Assembly: GCF_907165205.1 (NCBI RefSeq)
Contig: NC_058193.1
Location: forward strand, 34,795,521-34,859,520
Direction: 5' to 3'
DNA length: 64,000 nucleotides
From: Coccinella septempunctata
Taxonomy: Eukaryota > Arthropoda > Insecta > Coleoptera > Coccinellidae
Every line of letters starts with the position of its first letter. Position 1 is the first letter of the stretch. Shown one piece after another: positions 50,801 through 61,449 of this stretch. A program made the translations under genes and the position numbers. A model generated the notes under the pieces. It saw only the letters and a program-made list of their open reading frames with translations, searched no databases and was not told the origin of the DNA.

Positions 50801-53800
50801 AGCAGAACAATCTGGAATGTCTAGTCACAAAAATTATGAAGCAGGCGCAGGATCTTTTGAACTGTGAAAAATGTGCTGTCTATTTGATGGATTTGGATCT
50901 AGGGGAAGCGGTAAGTGCATCCACACCTTCTGCAGTCTTGACGACATAGGCGAATGAAAATTCGTGATGCTTTTCATGCAAAAAAATGAGTTCTTTCAAA
51001 AATAACTGCTGCAAAAAGATTAAAAATTGTGTTTGGTCTGAAGGTTTCGAAATAAAGAAGAAAAAACATTTTCTCCCATTGCAAAATCATTTCACCAGGA
51101 ACTACTCGACGAAATTTCTTAATTCTCAACTTCTCCAATTGCCAGAGTCATCTAGAACGAATCCTGGAACGTCCTGGAAGGGTGATAGAACGCCAAGGGC
51201 CCCTGAACAGAGTAGAAAGCGGAGCTATAACCGCGGAAGACATGAGGGAGTTCGGCCTCAAGAAACCATGTTCTTTCACCACCGTATTCGAGCTGCGAGA
51301 CGGTGGTAACAACACCCTCGTCTCAAGGCCATCATCCTACGATCTGAAGACATCGACGTTGGCCCAAATTGCTGGTTACGCGGCTACGACCGGACAGATC
51401 CTGAACATAGGAGACGTGGGGGCCTGGCTTAACATGCAACACACCGACGGCGATGCTGAATCGGCCAGGACGATCCTGTGCATGCCCATCATCAACGGAC
51501 AAAAAAGACTGATAGGTAAATTAATTCATTCAACTTTACACCATTCTACTGCCCTTGATGGGTTTATAACACATTGGGGCGTATGTGTCCCACGTCGGGA
51601 CACATATGTCCCACATTGAAAATCACAGTGGGACGTATGTGTCCCGAATTGGGACGTATATGTCCCACGTTGGGACGTATATGTCCCACGTTGGGACGTA
51701 TGTGTCCCATGGTGGGATTGAGCTATTCCACGTTGGGACACATATGTCCCACATTGGCAAATTGAAGTTTAGCTATTTATCCCTCATTCGATTGATTTCC
51801 AGGTGTCGCTCAGCTGATCAACAAGAATAATGGGGCGGTCTTCACCGAGTGCGATGTGTCCCTATTCGAGGCATTCGCGATATTCTGCGGTCTCGGCATC
51901 CACAACACCCAGATGTATGAGAACGCTTGCAAGTTGATGGCCAAACAGAAAGTGGCGCTGGAGTGTCTTTCGTATCACGCGACCGCTGGAAACGATGATA
52001 CGGAAAAACTGGCAAAGGTGGAAATCCCATCGGCGGAAAAGTTCAATTTGTACAGTTTCACGTTCATCGATTTCGATCTGTCTGACGAGGATACCTGTAA
52101 GGCTACCATAAGGATGTTTCTGGAGTGTGACCTTGTTCAGCAGTTTCTTATACCATACGATGTAAGTGACCAGGTTTACCTTCTTGTTTATATGTGCGGC
52201 AGAGTCTATTGATGACTTCCAAAGGTCATTGCTCGGGCTGTGGTGGGGGTAGGTAAGTACGGAAGGGCTATTTGTGTTCCTTAGGGTCTGTAGTTTTCAG
52301 TCTGCACCATGATTTGTACCGCAATGCATTTGGGCTTTGCCGTACGTACGATTTACGAAAGCAATGTTAGGAATTTTCCTAAAGCTTGATTTTGAAAATT
52401 TACAGGTCCTATGCCGATGGGTGCTGAGTGTGAAGAAGAATTATAGACCAGTGAAGTACCACAATTGGAGGCATGCTCTGAATGTAACGCAGACCATGTT
52501 CGCCATGTTCAAAACGGGCAAAATGGAGAGGTTCATGACAGATTTGGAGATACTTGGTCTTCTGGTTGCATGCCTTTGTCACGATCTGGATCACAGGGGG
52601 ACAAATAACGCCTTTCAAACAAAAACTGAGTCGCCTCTGGCCATTCTATATTCTACCAGTACCATGGAGCATCATCATTTCGATCAGTGCGTCATGATCC
52701 TGAATACCGACAGCAATAATATATTCCAAGTAGGTGGGTTTTTCTCTTTTTGTGTAGAATTAGATCACGCAGATTTTCGGCTAGAATTAATTCGAAAATT
52801 TCATTTCTTCACGAAGCATGACTTCTTATGTGCTCGAAATCAGATTGTTTGCATTTCAAGCATTATCTATGTTTTAAGAAATTGCAAGTGATGAAAGTGC
52901 TCATGATGGAGCCCAAATTAAAGACGCTCTTGTTGGTGTGAACGTATAAATTTAAATGATTACAGGCATTATCACCTTACGACTACCGAAAAGTGATGAA
53001 GTTGGTAGAAACTGCAATTTTATCGACTGATTTAGCAATGTACTTCAAAAAAAGGAATAAATTTTTAGAACTAATAGAAAACGGGGAATTTGACTGGCAA
53101 AGCGACGATAAAAAAGAACGTAAGTATATCTGTGTTATATGAAAAAGAGTGTAGAAATGGTTTCAGCTATTTTCATTGACCACACATTCACTTTATCTTT
53201 TTCTGAACTGAAGAGTGGACGAAACCAACCAAGTTCTGTTCTCTTTCCAGTTCTATCGGGTATGATGATGACAGCATGCGATGTTAGTGCTATAGCAAAA
53301 CCTTGGGAAGTTCAGCATAGGGTGGCCAAATTGGTGGCTGATGAGTTTTTTGACCAAGGGGACTTGGAGAAGATGCAACTGAAAGAACAGCCTATCGTGA
53401 GTATCTTTTTACCCTAATTGAAGAGCACAAAAAACACTTGAAGAGATTCCTAAAATGCACAACACCAACAGATTGTTCCTAATATTTCTGCAGGCAATGA
53501 TGGATAGAGAAAGAAAAGATGAGTTACCCCAGATGCAAGTTGGTTTCATAGACGTCATTTGCCTTCCATTGTATAAAGTTTTGTCCGACACATTTCCTTG
53601 GGTGCAGCCCTTGTATCAAGGAACGTTAGAAAACCGAAGGAATTGGCAGGACCTGGCAGAGAAAGTCGAAATGGGTCTAACCTGGATCGATCATGACACA
53701 ATCAATGAAGCGTTCAAAGGTACTATTCATTCATAATAAGAGCAATATACAGGGTTCTCCACATTTTTGAGTTCTCGTGATTTCTTGCAGATGCCGAAGA

Positions 53801-53918
53801 GACAAAAGACATTGAATTCACGGTCCAAACATTCAATACTGTCGCCAGCAACCAGGGAAGTCAATATGTCGAGTCGAAAATGAAGAGGAACAAAACGAAA
53901 TTCTGTTGTGTATTGTGA
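44801..53918 (+). CDS. Pde6: cGMP phosphodiesterase with two GAF domains and a CaaX box (10 exons)
   Basis: Hydrolyses cyclic nucleotides, probably cGMP. Exons: 44801-45370, 49681-49929, 50767-50910, 51146-51515, 51803-52161, 52406-52729, 52966-53119, 53251-53396, 53494-53719, 53791-53918; the joined frame has 889 residues. GAF-A is about residues 85-255 (KNVNILTHADRGSLFLARG, LINIKDAYN, NSILCMPI), GAF-B about 280-500 (CGLGIHNTQMYE). The catalytic domain follows, with general acid H583 in YHNWRH, and metal ligands H587, H623 and D624 in CHDLDHRGTNN. The C-terminus is KTKFCCVL, a CaaX box (Leu in last place favours geranylgeranylation), as in insect and vertebrate PDE6, so membrane attachment through PrBP/delta is expected. 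PDE5/6/11 share this architecture; the CaaX box favours PDE6, but PDE11 cannot be fully excluded. Intron 1 is 4.3 kb; the others are 96-856 bp. The catalytic residues are intact. Confidence 0.93.
45371..49680. other. PDE6 intron 1, no gene seen
   Basis: 4.3 kb, AT-rich. It contains repeat ends of the TATACAGG type at about 48,117 and 48,253 and a short diverged tandem pair at about 49,490-49,610 (GTATTGATAAT...GAAAATGCAGTATTT, unit about 60 bases). No exon was recognised on either strand. Confidence 0.5.
50590..50720. repeat. TATACAGGGTG-type repeat fragment in PDE6 intron 2
   Basis: Begins TATACAGGGTGTTTCATAAG and runs into AT-rich sequence. It shares only its terminal word with the elements at 5.2, 16.7 and 28.5 kb. 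No second end was found before exon 3. Confidence 0.4.
51574..51757. repeat. 21-bp tandem repeat of palindromes in PDE6 intron 4
   Basis: About eight units of 21 bases, consensus TGGGACGTATATGTCCCACGT. The GGGAC...GTCCC core of each unit is itself palindromic. Variants carry ACACATATGT or GTATGTGT centres, and one unit (about 51,716-51,736) is diverged but keeps the length. There is a short interruption near 51,618-51,628. The whole array can be read in all six frames as repeated peptide (GTYMSHV and the like), which explains the open frames reported over it. Confidence 0.92.
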
Positions 53919-54108
53919 CAAAGCCACTCCCACGAGCAATTTCTTCAGACATCTTGAAAACATACTCTTTACAAGTTCTATACCTACTCAGTTATAAATT
54001 CTACCTACTCTATTAGATTTCCTTTATTTTTATAGAAGGATCAGCAATCTAATACTTACAATTGTGATCTCTAAATAAGACATCTAACATATTTTAAGAC
54101 GTGTAAAT

Positions 54109-54114
54109 AATAAA
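54109..54114 (+). terminator. Poly(A) signal of PDE6
   Basis: AATAAA 190 bases after the stop codon, followed by AT-rich sequence. Confidence 0.55.
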
Positions 54115-54799
54115 GAATTTGTTATCCAAAAATAGTTTCATGGCTTTATACCGCCTAATCCCTGTTTTATTTCAGTGAAATATAACATTAAAATAGTCAT
54201 ATTTCAATATAGGTACTCTTTCTATATCTTTCAATCGTTTCTATCTACACCAGTTCAATTATGAAAGAATTATAAAGGTAAATGATATTGAAATCAGTCG
54301 ATTGATCTAAGGCAGGATTTTCCAACGAATTTTTTATAAAAGGCTACAGAATAGACCGGTTTCATTTTATTCTTATATTTTTAATATAAGTTCATGTATA
54401 TTCCTACAAATTATAATTTCAGTCCATTCTCTACGTCTATCTAAAGGACAGAGGAAAAAACAAAATATTCGGTATTATTTTCTAAATTATCTCACACGGT
54501 ATATATGTGTACATTTAGATTGTTGAGTTCATCGTTCTCAGAATAGATAATACGACTAATGGAAATTTCATTAACGATTCGATAAGAATCGGACAGTTTC
54601 AAAATTCGCAAAAAAAATCAAATACTTGTCAGCTGTGAATTATAATTTCAAAAACAAAATTTTATGGTGTTTATACGATTCTCGCCTTGATCAATACGAA
54701 TAAATAAATATACATTGTGTATATCCCATACAAAAACTGAATTTATTCATTTCTTCGAAGCTATAAAATTATCTTCAGAAAAATATGCGAATACGACTT
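54115..54799. other. Intergenic, no gene seen
   Basis: AT-rich spacer between the phosphodiesterase and the small secreted-protein gene. Confidence 0.5.
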
Positions 54800-54806
54800 T
54801 ATAAAA
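54800..54806 (+). promoter_or_regulatory. TATA box of the small secreted-protein gene
   Basis: TATAAAA located 70 bases before the ATG at 54871, a distance that leaves room for a transcription start about 30 bases downstream and a short leader. Confidence 0.5.
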
Positions 54807-54870
54807 GGCATGTACTTGGTTGATATTGTTCCAGAAAGTTTGTTGGTATCGAAGAGAAGACACTAGAATC

Positions 54871-55260
54871 ATGAAGTTCATCCTGGTATTCACAATTCTG
54901 CTGTTTTTTGTAAGTTATTTCTTTCTGTTCTTAAAGCTGGCAAAACCAAATGAATATGATGTTACATTTTTCATCATTATCATTCGCAATAAATCAAAGT
55001 TCATCTACATAATGTTGGCACATTGTAATGTGTTTATTTGCAACTTGCAACTTCATTGTTTTGTATTTTAGGTCAATATCTGTTATACCAGAGAAGTTCT
55101 TTGTAACTCCGACAAAGGTTTCGTTTGTTATGACAATACAAGATTCTACCAATGTATTTATAATGGTAAGGAAAAACCAGGCTTGATAACAGGAGACCTA
55201 CAGACATGCCCACCAGGACTTATGTGTAGCAACGATTCAGATTTAGAATGTTCTGACTGA
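54871..55260 (+). CDS. Small secreted six-cysteine protein (2 exons)
   Basis: Exons 54871-54909 and 55072-55260 give 75 residues. The first 19 or so (MKFILVFTILLFFVNICYT) form a clear signal peptide split by a 162-bp intron. The mature part has six cysteines in the order C-x7-C-x7-C-x18-C-x5-C-x7-C, with aromatic YDNTRFYQC before the third and CPPGLMC near the end. This resembles the chitin-binding peritrophin-A (type 2) fold found in short insect secreted proteins, although it is shorter than standard domains. Function is not certain: gut lining or cuticle binding is possible, as is a defence peptide. A TATA box precedes it and AATAAA lies at 55321. Confidence 0.75.
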
Positions 55261-55320
55261 ATTGTACGATGTACTAAAACATGAAAGACTATTGTTGAAC
55301 CGTATGCTTGAATACATAAC

Positions 55321-55326
55321 AATAAA
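55321..55326 (+). terminator. Poly(A) signal of the small secreted-protein gene
   Basis: AATAAA 60 bases after the stop codon. Confidence 0.55.
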
Positions 55327-55867
55327 ATACCCCTCTGTAAGAAATATAATCCTATAAGTAATCAATATTTATTTTATTTCCTTAAATTTATTTTGGAATA
55401 GTCCAAAGATCTGGTTCCAAACTCAAAAGTGAAATATAGGAATTTCCTTTGTTTTTATACACCATACTTCTCATATTTTTTCAATTTTGTATCGAAAACT
55501 TTTTCTATCTCTGGAACATACGAATTGAAAACAGATTGTCACCTACCATTAACAACTAATATTGAAATTCCATTCGTTTGAGCTCTAAAATTAATAATAT
55601 ACCTATATCTCCTCGAATTCCCAGTTTCCTGGTATCATAAATTAATTCATCATTAAGGACAATCAAAATCTGATTTAGAGTCTGGTATCCTGGAATTGAT
55701 ACTACCTACTTGACCGTAAAATAACTAAGTTTGGATCTGTATGGTAGTATATAATGAGGATGATTGATGTTCTTCATTTTGATATTATTTGCAATTTATC
55801 TGGATAAAAGTGAAAAATTGAGAAGATTGAGACATTTTGAATCAATCTTTGGTGTCAAGAGGTTTTG
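55327..55867. other. Intergenic, no gene seen
   Basis: AT-rich spacer leading to the odorant-binding protein gene; no clear promoter motif was identified. Confidence 0.45.
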
Positions 55868-57168
55868 ATGATGTCTGAAAAAATGGTATTTTATAAGTTC
55901 TGCATAGTAATATCAACTCTCTGTTTTCTTCTGTATCACACTAATGCAGCGGTAAGTGAAAATGCTAGGATCTATTAAAATTCGAGAAAGTACCTACTAT
56001 ATAATTGATAAGTAGCCTGAGAATACATCGATGGATTTGAGGATGTAATTAATTTCGTGGAAATAGTGGATGAATTTTTAATTGAGTATAGTGGATAGTC
56101 AGTATTGGATATGGAAAGTCATGAAAAATTTCATATTTTTCAGTTTAGTGAGAAGCAGTTGGCATCAGCGAAAAAAATGATCACTAATATTTGTAAACCT
56201 CGATCAAATGCAACTGATGGTAAGTTTTCTCTTCTAAGTTTTGAAATAGGTATTAATCTGTGAAATGATTTCCCAACAGAGGACCTAGAAGGAATGAGAA
56301 GTGGACAATTTTCAAGACCAGCCATGGTAAGATCCCTGAAGATTAACTCTTTGGATTTCCATAAAAATATCGATCAAACCTTTCAATAACTTCAAGATAA
56401 TAATGACTCAAGAAGAACAATGAATATATTTTAATTACTACCTATATTATTTTATTTTCTGTTCATATTATATCTTGACTTATTTTGCAGTGCTTCATCA
56501 ATTGTGTCCTAGTCAGTAATAAATGGGTAAGCAATTTAATGATCAGAATTTGGTGTAGTTGAGCTAAAAATTTGGATGCTCATTTTTCGCAAATCAATAT
56601 TTGCTTATTTCATCATTTTGAAAGCAAATATTGATAATGTCGACTCTTTATTCATTTCCACTACATAATATTTTTTTCAATGAACATTGTCTCATTGCCA
56701 ATGAATAAAATAGACTTCAAAATTAACATATGATATAGCAAAACAAGGACAATACCTTCAATAAGGCTGGTGCTTTGGCTACAATGAAGATGTTACCAGA
56801 TGAATATCATGACGAAGGAAAACGTGTGATAGAACTTTGTCAAGACTCGGGTAAGATTTTTGATATATTCACAAATTATTGTCAATATACATTCAATAAA
56901 AGAAAACTTCCAAGATCTCGTTTTCAACTCAGATAAAAATGGCGCATCATCAACATTTTCTCGTTTTGAATGAATGTTTTAATGAAATAGATTCTCCATA
57001 AAGTATAGGTACATTCATTTCAGCAAAAACTCTGGATGATAAATGCATTTCTGCTATGGAAATTGGAAAATGCTTCTATGAAAGTAGTGAAGGAATAAAG
57101 GTGAGTAAAAATTAATGAAATAACGAAAGGATTTCAAAAACACATTCTTTCAGAAATTCCTGTCGTAA
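55868..57168 (+). CDS. Odorant-binding protein (PBP/GOBP family, 7 exons)
   Basis: Secreted carrier of small hydrophobic ligands in sensillum lymph or other fluids. Exons 55868-55951, 56144-56219, 56280-56326, 56491-56526, 56739-56850, 57024-57100 and 57154-57168 join to 148 residues; the start could also be the third in-frame ATG (MVFYKFCIV). Exon 1 is the signal peptide ending near HTNAA. The mature protein has the six classic cysteines: C1 (NIC), C2 (AMC) 24 residues later, C2-x3-C3 (CFINC), C3-x40-C4 (ELC), C4-x10-C5, C5-x8-C6 (KCISAMEIGKC), exactly the classic OBP spacing. The final exon codes only KFLS. The many tiny exons are unusual for so short a gene. Ligand is unknown. Confidence 0.92.
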
Positions 57169-57515
57169 AACTAAACAAGATTTTGGAAAATGAATAGTAC
57201 CTATATATTATATAATTTGAAACTGAAGAGTAATTAAAGAAGTAACAACAGAACTAGATCGTTTTATTTCATAATACCTTATCATGGAATACCCCCTTCA
57301 CAAAAAGGGAAAAGCATTTCATTTCAAATTCAAGAACTAAATTTCTGCTTCAATGTGACCAACCGATACTCTCCAATAATATATTTACTACATTGGCAAC
57401 ATTTAGCATTAATCTTTGTTGTCATGTCAGAATCTGACAGTCAGATCCAGATGATTGTCAGTTAGTTGTCAAACGTTTTAAAAGTGTTTCCATTGTAGAA
57501 AAATATCAATTTATT

Positions 57516-58569
57516 ATGGATTCTTACGAAAGCGTAATATTAGTTAAACCAGAAGTTTTCGTTTTCAACATACCACCAAGGGCATCAAATAGAAGTTACA
57601 GGTGAGTATCATTCTGAAGTTTTTCGTAGAACATGATCCAAATCCACCCACTTCCTGCTATGTAAGGTCGTGTAAATAAAATATGAATTAATTGAAAATC
57701 TTCAGAGCTGCCGATTGGAATCTTGCCGAACCCTCATGGACTGGCAGAATGAGATTAGTGTCTCAAGCTGACCAATGCGCCATAAAACTTGAAGATAAAA
57801 ACACAGGTGAACTTTTCGCAAAGTGTCCTATTGAAAATTATCCTGGAGTGGCAATAGAGGCCGTATCGGATTCTTCTAGGTATTTTGTGCTCAGAATTCA
57901 AGATGACAATGGTGAGACCCAATTAATTCCTCGCCAATTGTGACTAGAATTCTTTATTTTTATTTAGGCAGAGCGGCATTTATTGGCATTGGATTCGGGG
58001 ATAGATCAGATTCTTTCGACTTGAATGTTGCTCTACAAGACCATTTCAAATGGCTTAAAAAAGAGAAACAAATAAGTGAAGAACCATCTGGTCCAGCTCT
58101 TGATTTAGGTTTCAAAGAAGGAGAAACCATCAAGATCAACATGAAAATTAGTGTAAGGGCATTATCTATTTCTCTTTGAGTGTTAAAGAGCTTCAACCCA
58201 TATTTTATAATATGGTATTTGTTTTTTTTTTTTAAAGAAAAAAGATGGTAATGAGGGATCATCAAGAACCAAACAACGACCTACTGGTGGAACTACTGGT
58301 TTCTTACCTCCACCACCAGGAGGCACTAGATTACCAGCTCCACCAGGTAGTTCACCAGCAGGATCCCCTGCACATGCCGTAAAAACTCCTACAGGAGGTA
58401 ATGACTGGGGTGATTTCGCTTCAGCACAAGCAAAGTAAGCCTTAACATTGTTTGAATTGAATTATACGGTCTATTGACTTAATTATAGAATCATCAATGG
58501 TGTTTTAATTTCAGTTCTTCTTTGACAAATCAACCTTCTCCCTCGAACAGTAACTGGGTACAGTTTTAA
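57516..58569 (+). CDS. NECAP: NECAP, adaptin ear-binding coat-associated protein (5 exons)
   Basis: Clathrin-coat accessory factor that binds AP-2 and AP-1 and controls coat assembly in endocytosis. Exons 57516-57601, 57706-57911, 57968-58152, 58238-58434 and 58515-58569 join to 242 residues. The N-terminal 150 or so residues are the PH-like NECAP domain (ILVKPEVFVFNIPPRASNRSYRAADW, IENYPGVAIEAVSDSSRYFVLRI, AFIGIGFGDRSDSFDLNVALQDHF). A Pro/Gly-rich linker follows (GFLPPPPGGTRLPAPP). The protein ends WVQF, the WVxF peptide that docks on adaptin ears. All signatures are intact. The acceptor of exon 4 (AAAG after a T run) is weak but gives the conserved KISKKDG join. It lies tail to tail with the BRCC36 gene. 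Confidence 0.95.
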
Positions 58570-59029
58570 GGCATTTATATGTACAATATAATTTAATTCA
58601 AAAGTGTGCATGTTAAATAGCAATAGGAAGAATATATCATGAAGAATTCAGGGCTTTTGAAACTAAAATTTTGGAAGATCGTTAGGATTATTGTATGTGG
58701 AATAATTGTTTCGAATAATTTACTTAAATCATACAGAATTTTGATGGAATTTGTACATTGAGGAGTCTGTAAAATATCAATGTATTTATTGTATATTGTT
58801 GAGATCAAAACTGTAGCATAGTAATTGAGAACTCATAGCTAGGTTTTGAATTGATAGTTAATTTCATATAAGATTGATAATCGCATTAAAATTATCTATC
58901 CTTATCTATAATGTTGATCTTGATTTTTTATCATATATATTTCTATATCTGTTATTATCCATTAATTATGGATGTTTTACTAGAAAACTATCTCTATGTG
59001 TAAATAATAATATTGGGTAAAGTTACTTT

Positions 59030-59035
59030 AATAAA
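59030..59035 (+). terminator. Poly(A) signal of NECAP
   Basis: AATAAA about 460 bases after the NECAP stop, in front of a GC-poor downstream region. Confidence 0.5.
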
Positions 59036-59282
59036 GCACTTTTTGTTTGGACATGATCATTTGAATTTTTTCAACTTCCTTTCATTTGTCTCCTGACAAA
59101 ATATTACCATTTTCACCAGAAATCCACTCAACAACTGGCTGAGTAAGATTATCATAAATAATATGAGAATAAAAATTCAGTTGATGAATTAAAACAAAAT
59201 GTATAAATATAAAAATATAATAGATAATATTGAGCAACCTCCTAATAAAAACAATTTTGAAATAACAGACATAATAAATTAT

Positions 59283-59288
59283 TTTATT
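59283..59288 (-). terminator. Poly(A) signal of BRCC36
   Basis: AATAAA on the minus strand, 59 bases past the BRCC36 stop. With the NECAP signal at 59030 it places the two convergent transcript ends about 250 bases apart. Confidence 0.5.
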
Positions 59289-59346
59289 ATTAAACTAACT
59301 TTTCTGAATCAGTGGAAGTATGTTATAAACAATACCAAGAACCGTA

Positions 59347-60313
59347 TCATTGGTTTTTTTGTGCTATTAAACGTCTCTTGAGTTTTTCCAATTCTGCAAT
59401 CCTTTTTTTCGTGATATTCAGCCTCTCCTCCAAATCAATTGCTAAAGGCTTTGCTACATAGGATACAATATGAACTAATTCCACAGTTTTGATTGATTCA
59501 TTATATAATCGAGTTAGATTATCCATATCTTCACTGGTTTGTTCATCATGAGACTTCACTTCTTCTTCATATAGTATTTTAGGCAGTTTTATGGATCCTT
59601 CAAAAGTTATCGATGAAAAAATATCTCAACAGGTATATAAAACGAAAATTGGCAAACCTTCTAAGTTGTAAGATTTAAGACTTGATGGTGCAATTTCCAA
59701 GTTTACACATCTCTTATCACATGACGAACCATTTCTGACCGTTTGAAAGCAACAAATATATACACTGTTGTTCATTGAATTTCCACTAGTCTGATAAACA
59801 GAAAAAATGAGGCCAACAAAAAATGGATCCATCATTTGGTAGGTAGCTTGTGTCCGGAGATCTACGAGAAAATTATATATAGTTTATGTTCATTGTTTGA
59901 TGTCAAAAACTTGCCGACAATACTAGGCCAAACTGTTATATGAGGATGTGAATGATACCAGCCTAGTACCCTCCAAGGCCTTTTCATTCTTTCTGCAAGT
60001 TTATCGGCGTAGGATGATGCGGTGCAAATTTGTTCAGGTGATATCTCAACCCGATCTGGTTTTTTATCACTCCTGGTCAATATCATAGTAGATTTAATGT
60101 ATGATCTCTTATGTATAGTGTCTACCTGAAATCATAATTTCAAATTGTGGAAGTGGATGAAAATATGTATGAGAACAATTATTAACACACTTCGCCAATG
60201 AGCAATCCCATTATTTCCTCCTTTTCTGTTGATAATGCATGCTGAACACACATTGCATAGACATCTGCATCCATAACCGCATATCGAAGGAAGTCTCCCT
60301 TATTGTCAGCCAT
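59347..60313 (-). CDS. BRCC3: BRCC36, K63-specific JAMM deubiquitinase (4 exons)
   Basis: Zinc metalloprotease that removes Lys63-linked ubiquitin as part of BRISC/BRCA1-A type complexes. Exons on the minus strand: 60313-60191, 60125-59915, 59861-59658, 59597-59347; 262 residues. The MPN+ signature is complete: E33 in EEIMG, then H99 and H101 in WYHSHPHITVWPS, S109 and D112 (HxH...SxxD). QMMDPFFVGLIFS and the KLPKILYEEE helix are typical of BRCC36. The C-terminal part (IAELEKLKRRL) is the helical region that pairs with the Abraxas/KIAA0157 partner. It is shorter than human BRCC36 (316), mainly in the loop after VGLIFS. Exon 2 ends at a GC donor (G/GCAAGT), supported because the joined codon restores D112. 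Intron 3 is 60 bp. Confidence 0.95.
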
Positions 60314-61440
60314 TTCATTGAGGTTTTTCTTTCAATTATAAGGGAAAAAACTTCTTTTGATTTTTTGACAAGTACACTAGAGGTTAGAAAATTGTTTGAA
60401 TGTTTTCATTGGTCAAAAATCAGGGCAAGCAATAGTTCTCAGGTTCGCCAACTGTGAGAATTTAGTTCAACATCCAGTAATCCAGTATTTGCGCTTGATC
60501 TCACAAATCTTTACTTATTTTTCAAGTGGCAGGAACTTGAAAACTTGATATTCCATTTAATTTTAATGCAGGAAGACAGCTTCCGAATGCTTGCCGAAAT
60601 GTAGGATAGAATCAAAGAGTATCAGTTGATACTCTTTGATAGAATCCTCCAAAATGATGGAAATCCATATAAATCCAACAACTTAATATTTATAGTTAGT
60701 TGTTACTTTTCATAACATACAAATCAATTTCTAATCTATCAGAAGGACCATTCGTTCTGATTTCACATGAATGGAGTTAAAATCCGAGTGATTTGAACAC
60801 CAAATGAAGGATTTTACGCGGTTTTCAGAGTTTATCAACGTATCAAATGCAACTTGTGTTTCATTTCATCAATATCTTTGCATTTCATCCACTCAAATTT
60901 TGTTGTGAATGAAGTTGGACTAGAAAAGTTATTGGAAGATCATATTTTTCCGTTTCTATCCTTATTTCAACTTTCCTGTTCATGTTACAACTTGATCTGA
61001 AACAAAACGTCAGTCTGTCAACTGTGCATCAAGTAAATGGGCCTAATTTAAATTGTATTGTTTCTACACATTCAGTTTAGCTACTACATTAAAGTTAAAG
61101 TAACGCCTTCGCGATTTCAGGAATAATGTACATATATGTATTCATATTTTCCGTTATTAGGTACCAGCAGATTATTGAGCAAAGTTATTTCGAAATAAAT
61201 AAAGCAGAACTGCGTTGATTTTTCGAAAAATTCCTCAGATAACTCTGTTATCTGTGTCATTAAGCCCTGAGAGGAGAGAGGGTATCGAAGAAAAGACAGT
61301 TTTCTTCCATGCATACGCAAAATTTTCCATTTTCCATCTTTCGTTATCAAGATCAGCTATAAAAACCTCGCTCTGACGAATAAACCTCCCCTCGTATTCA
61401 TAAAATCCCTTCGATACCCCAAACAACTACTTCCCCAACT
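60314..61440. other. Intergenic, no gene seen
   Basis: It contains the BRCC36 upstream region and a tight palindrome at 60611-60640. Short minus-strand frames near 61,120-61,430 resemble no known protein. Confidence 0.45.
60611..60640. repeat. Tight perfect palindrome
   Basis: ATCAAAGAGTATCA followed by GT and then its exact reverse complement: 14-base arms with a two-base loop. It stands alone; no gene end is near enough to make it a terminator, and eukaryotic genes do not end that way. Confidence 0.85.
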
Positions 61441-61449
61441 TCCACGTCG

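Noticed and set aside
51574..51757. Regular repeats that could be taken for a CRISPR array
   Set aside because: There are no unique spacers, the units are contiguous 21-mers, the locus is a eukaryotic intron, and no cas-like gene is present.
51526..51830. Several open frames over the 21-bp array in three phases and both strands
   Set aside because: A repeat whose unit length is a multiple of three and lacks stop codons opens all frames; the peptides are simple GTYMSHV-like repeats inside a PDE6 intron.
55868..60313. Possible functional cluster of secreted protein, OBP, NECAP and BRCC36
   Set aside because: The genes have unrelated cellular roles and separate promoters or opposite strands; proximity alone is not evidence of a shared system.
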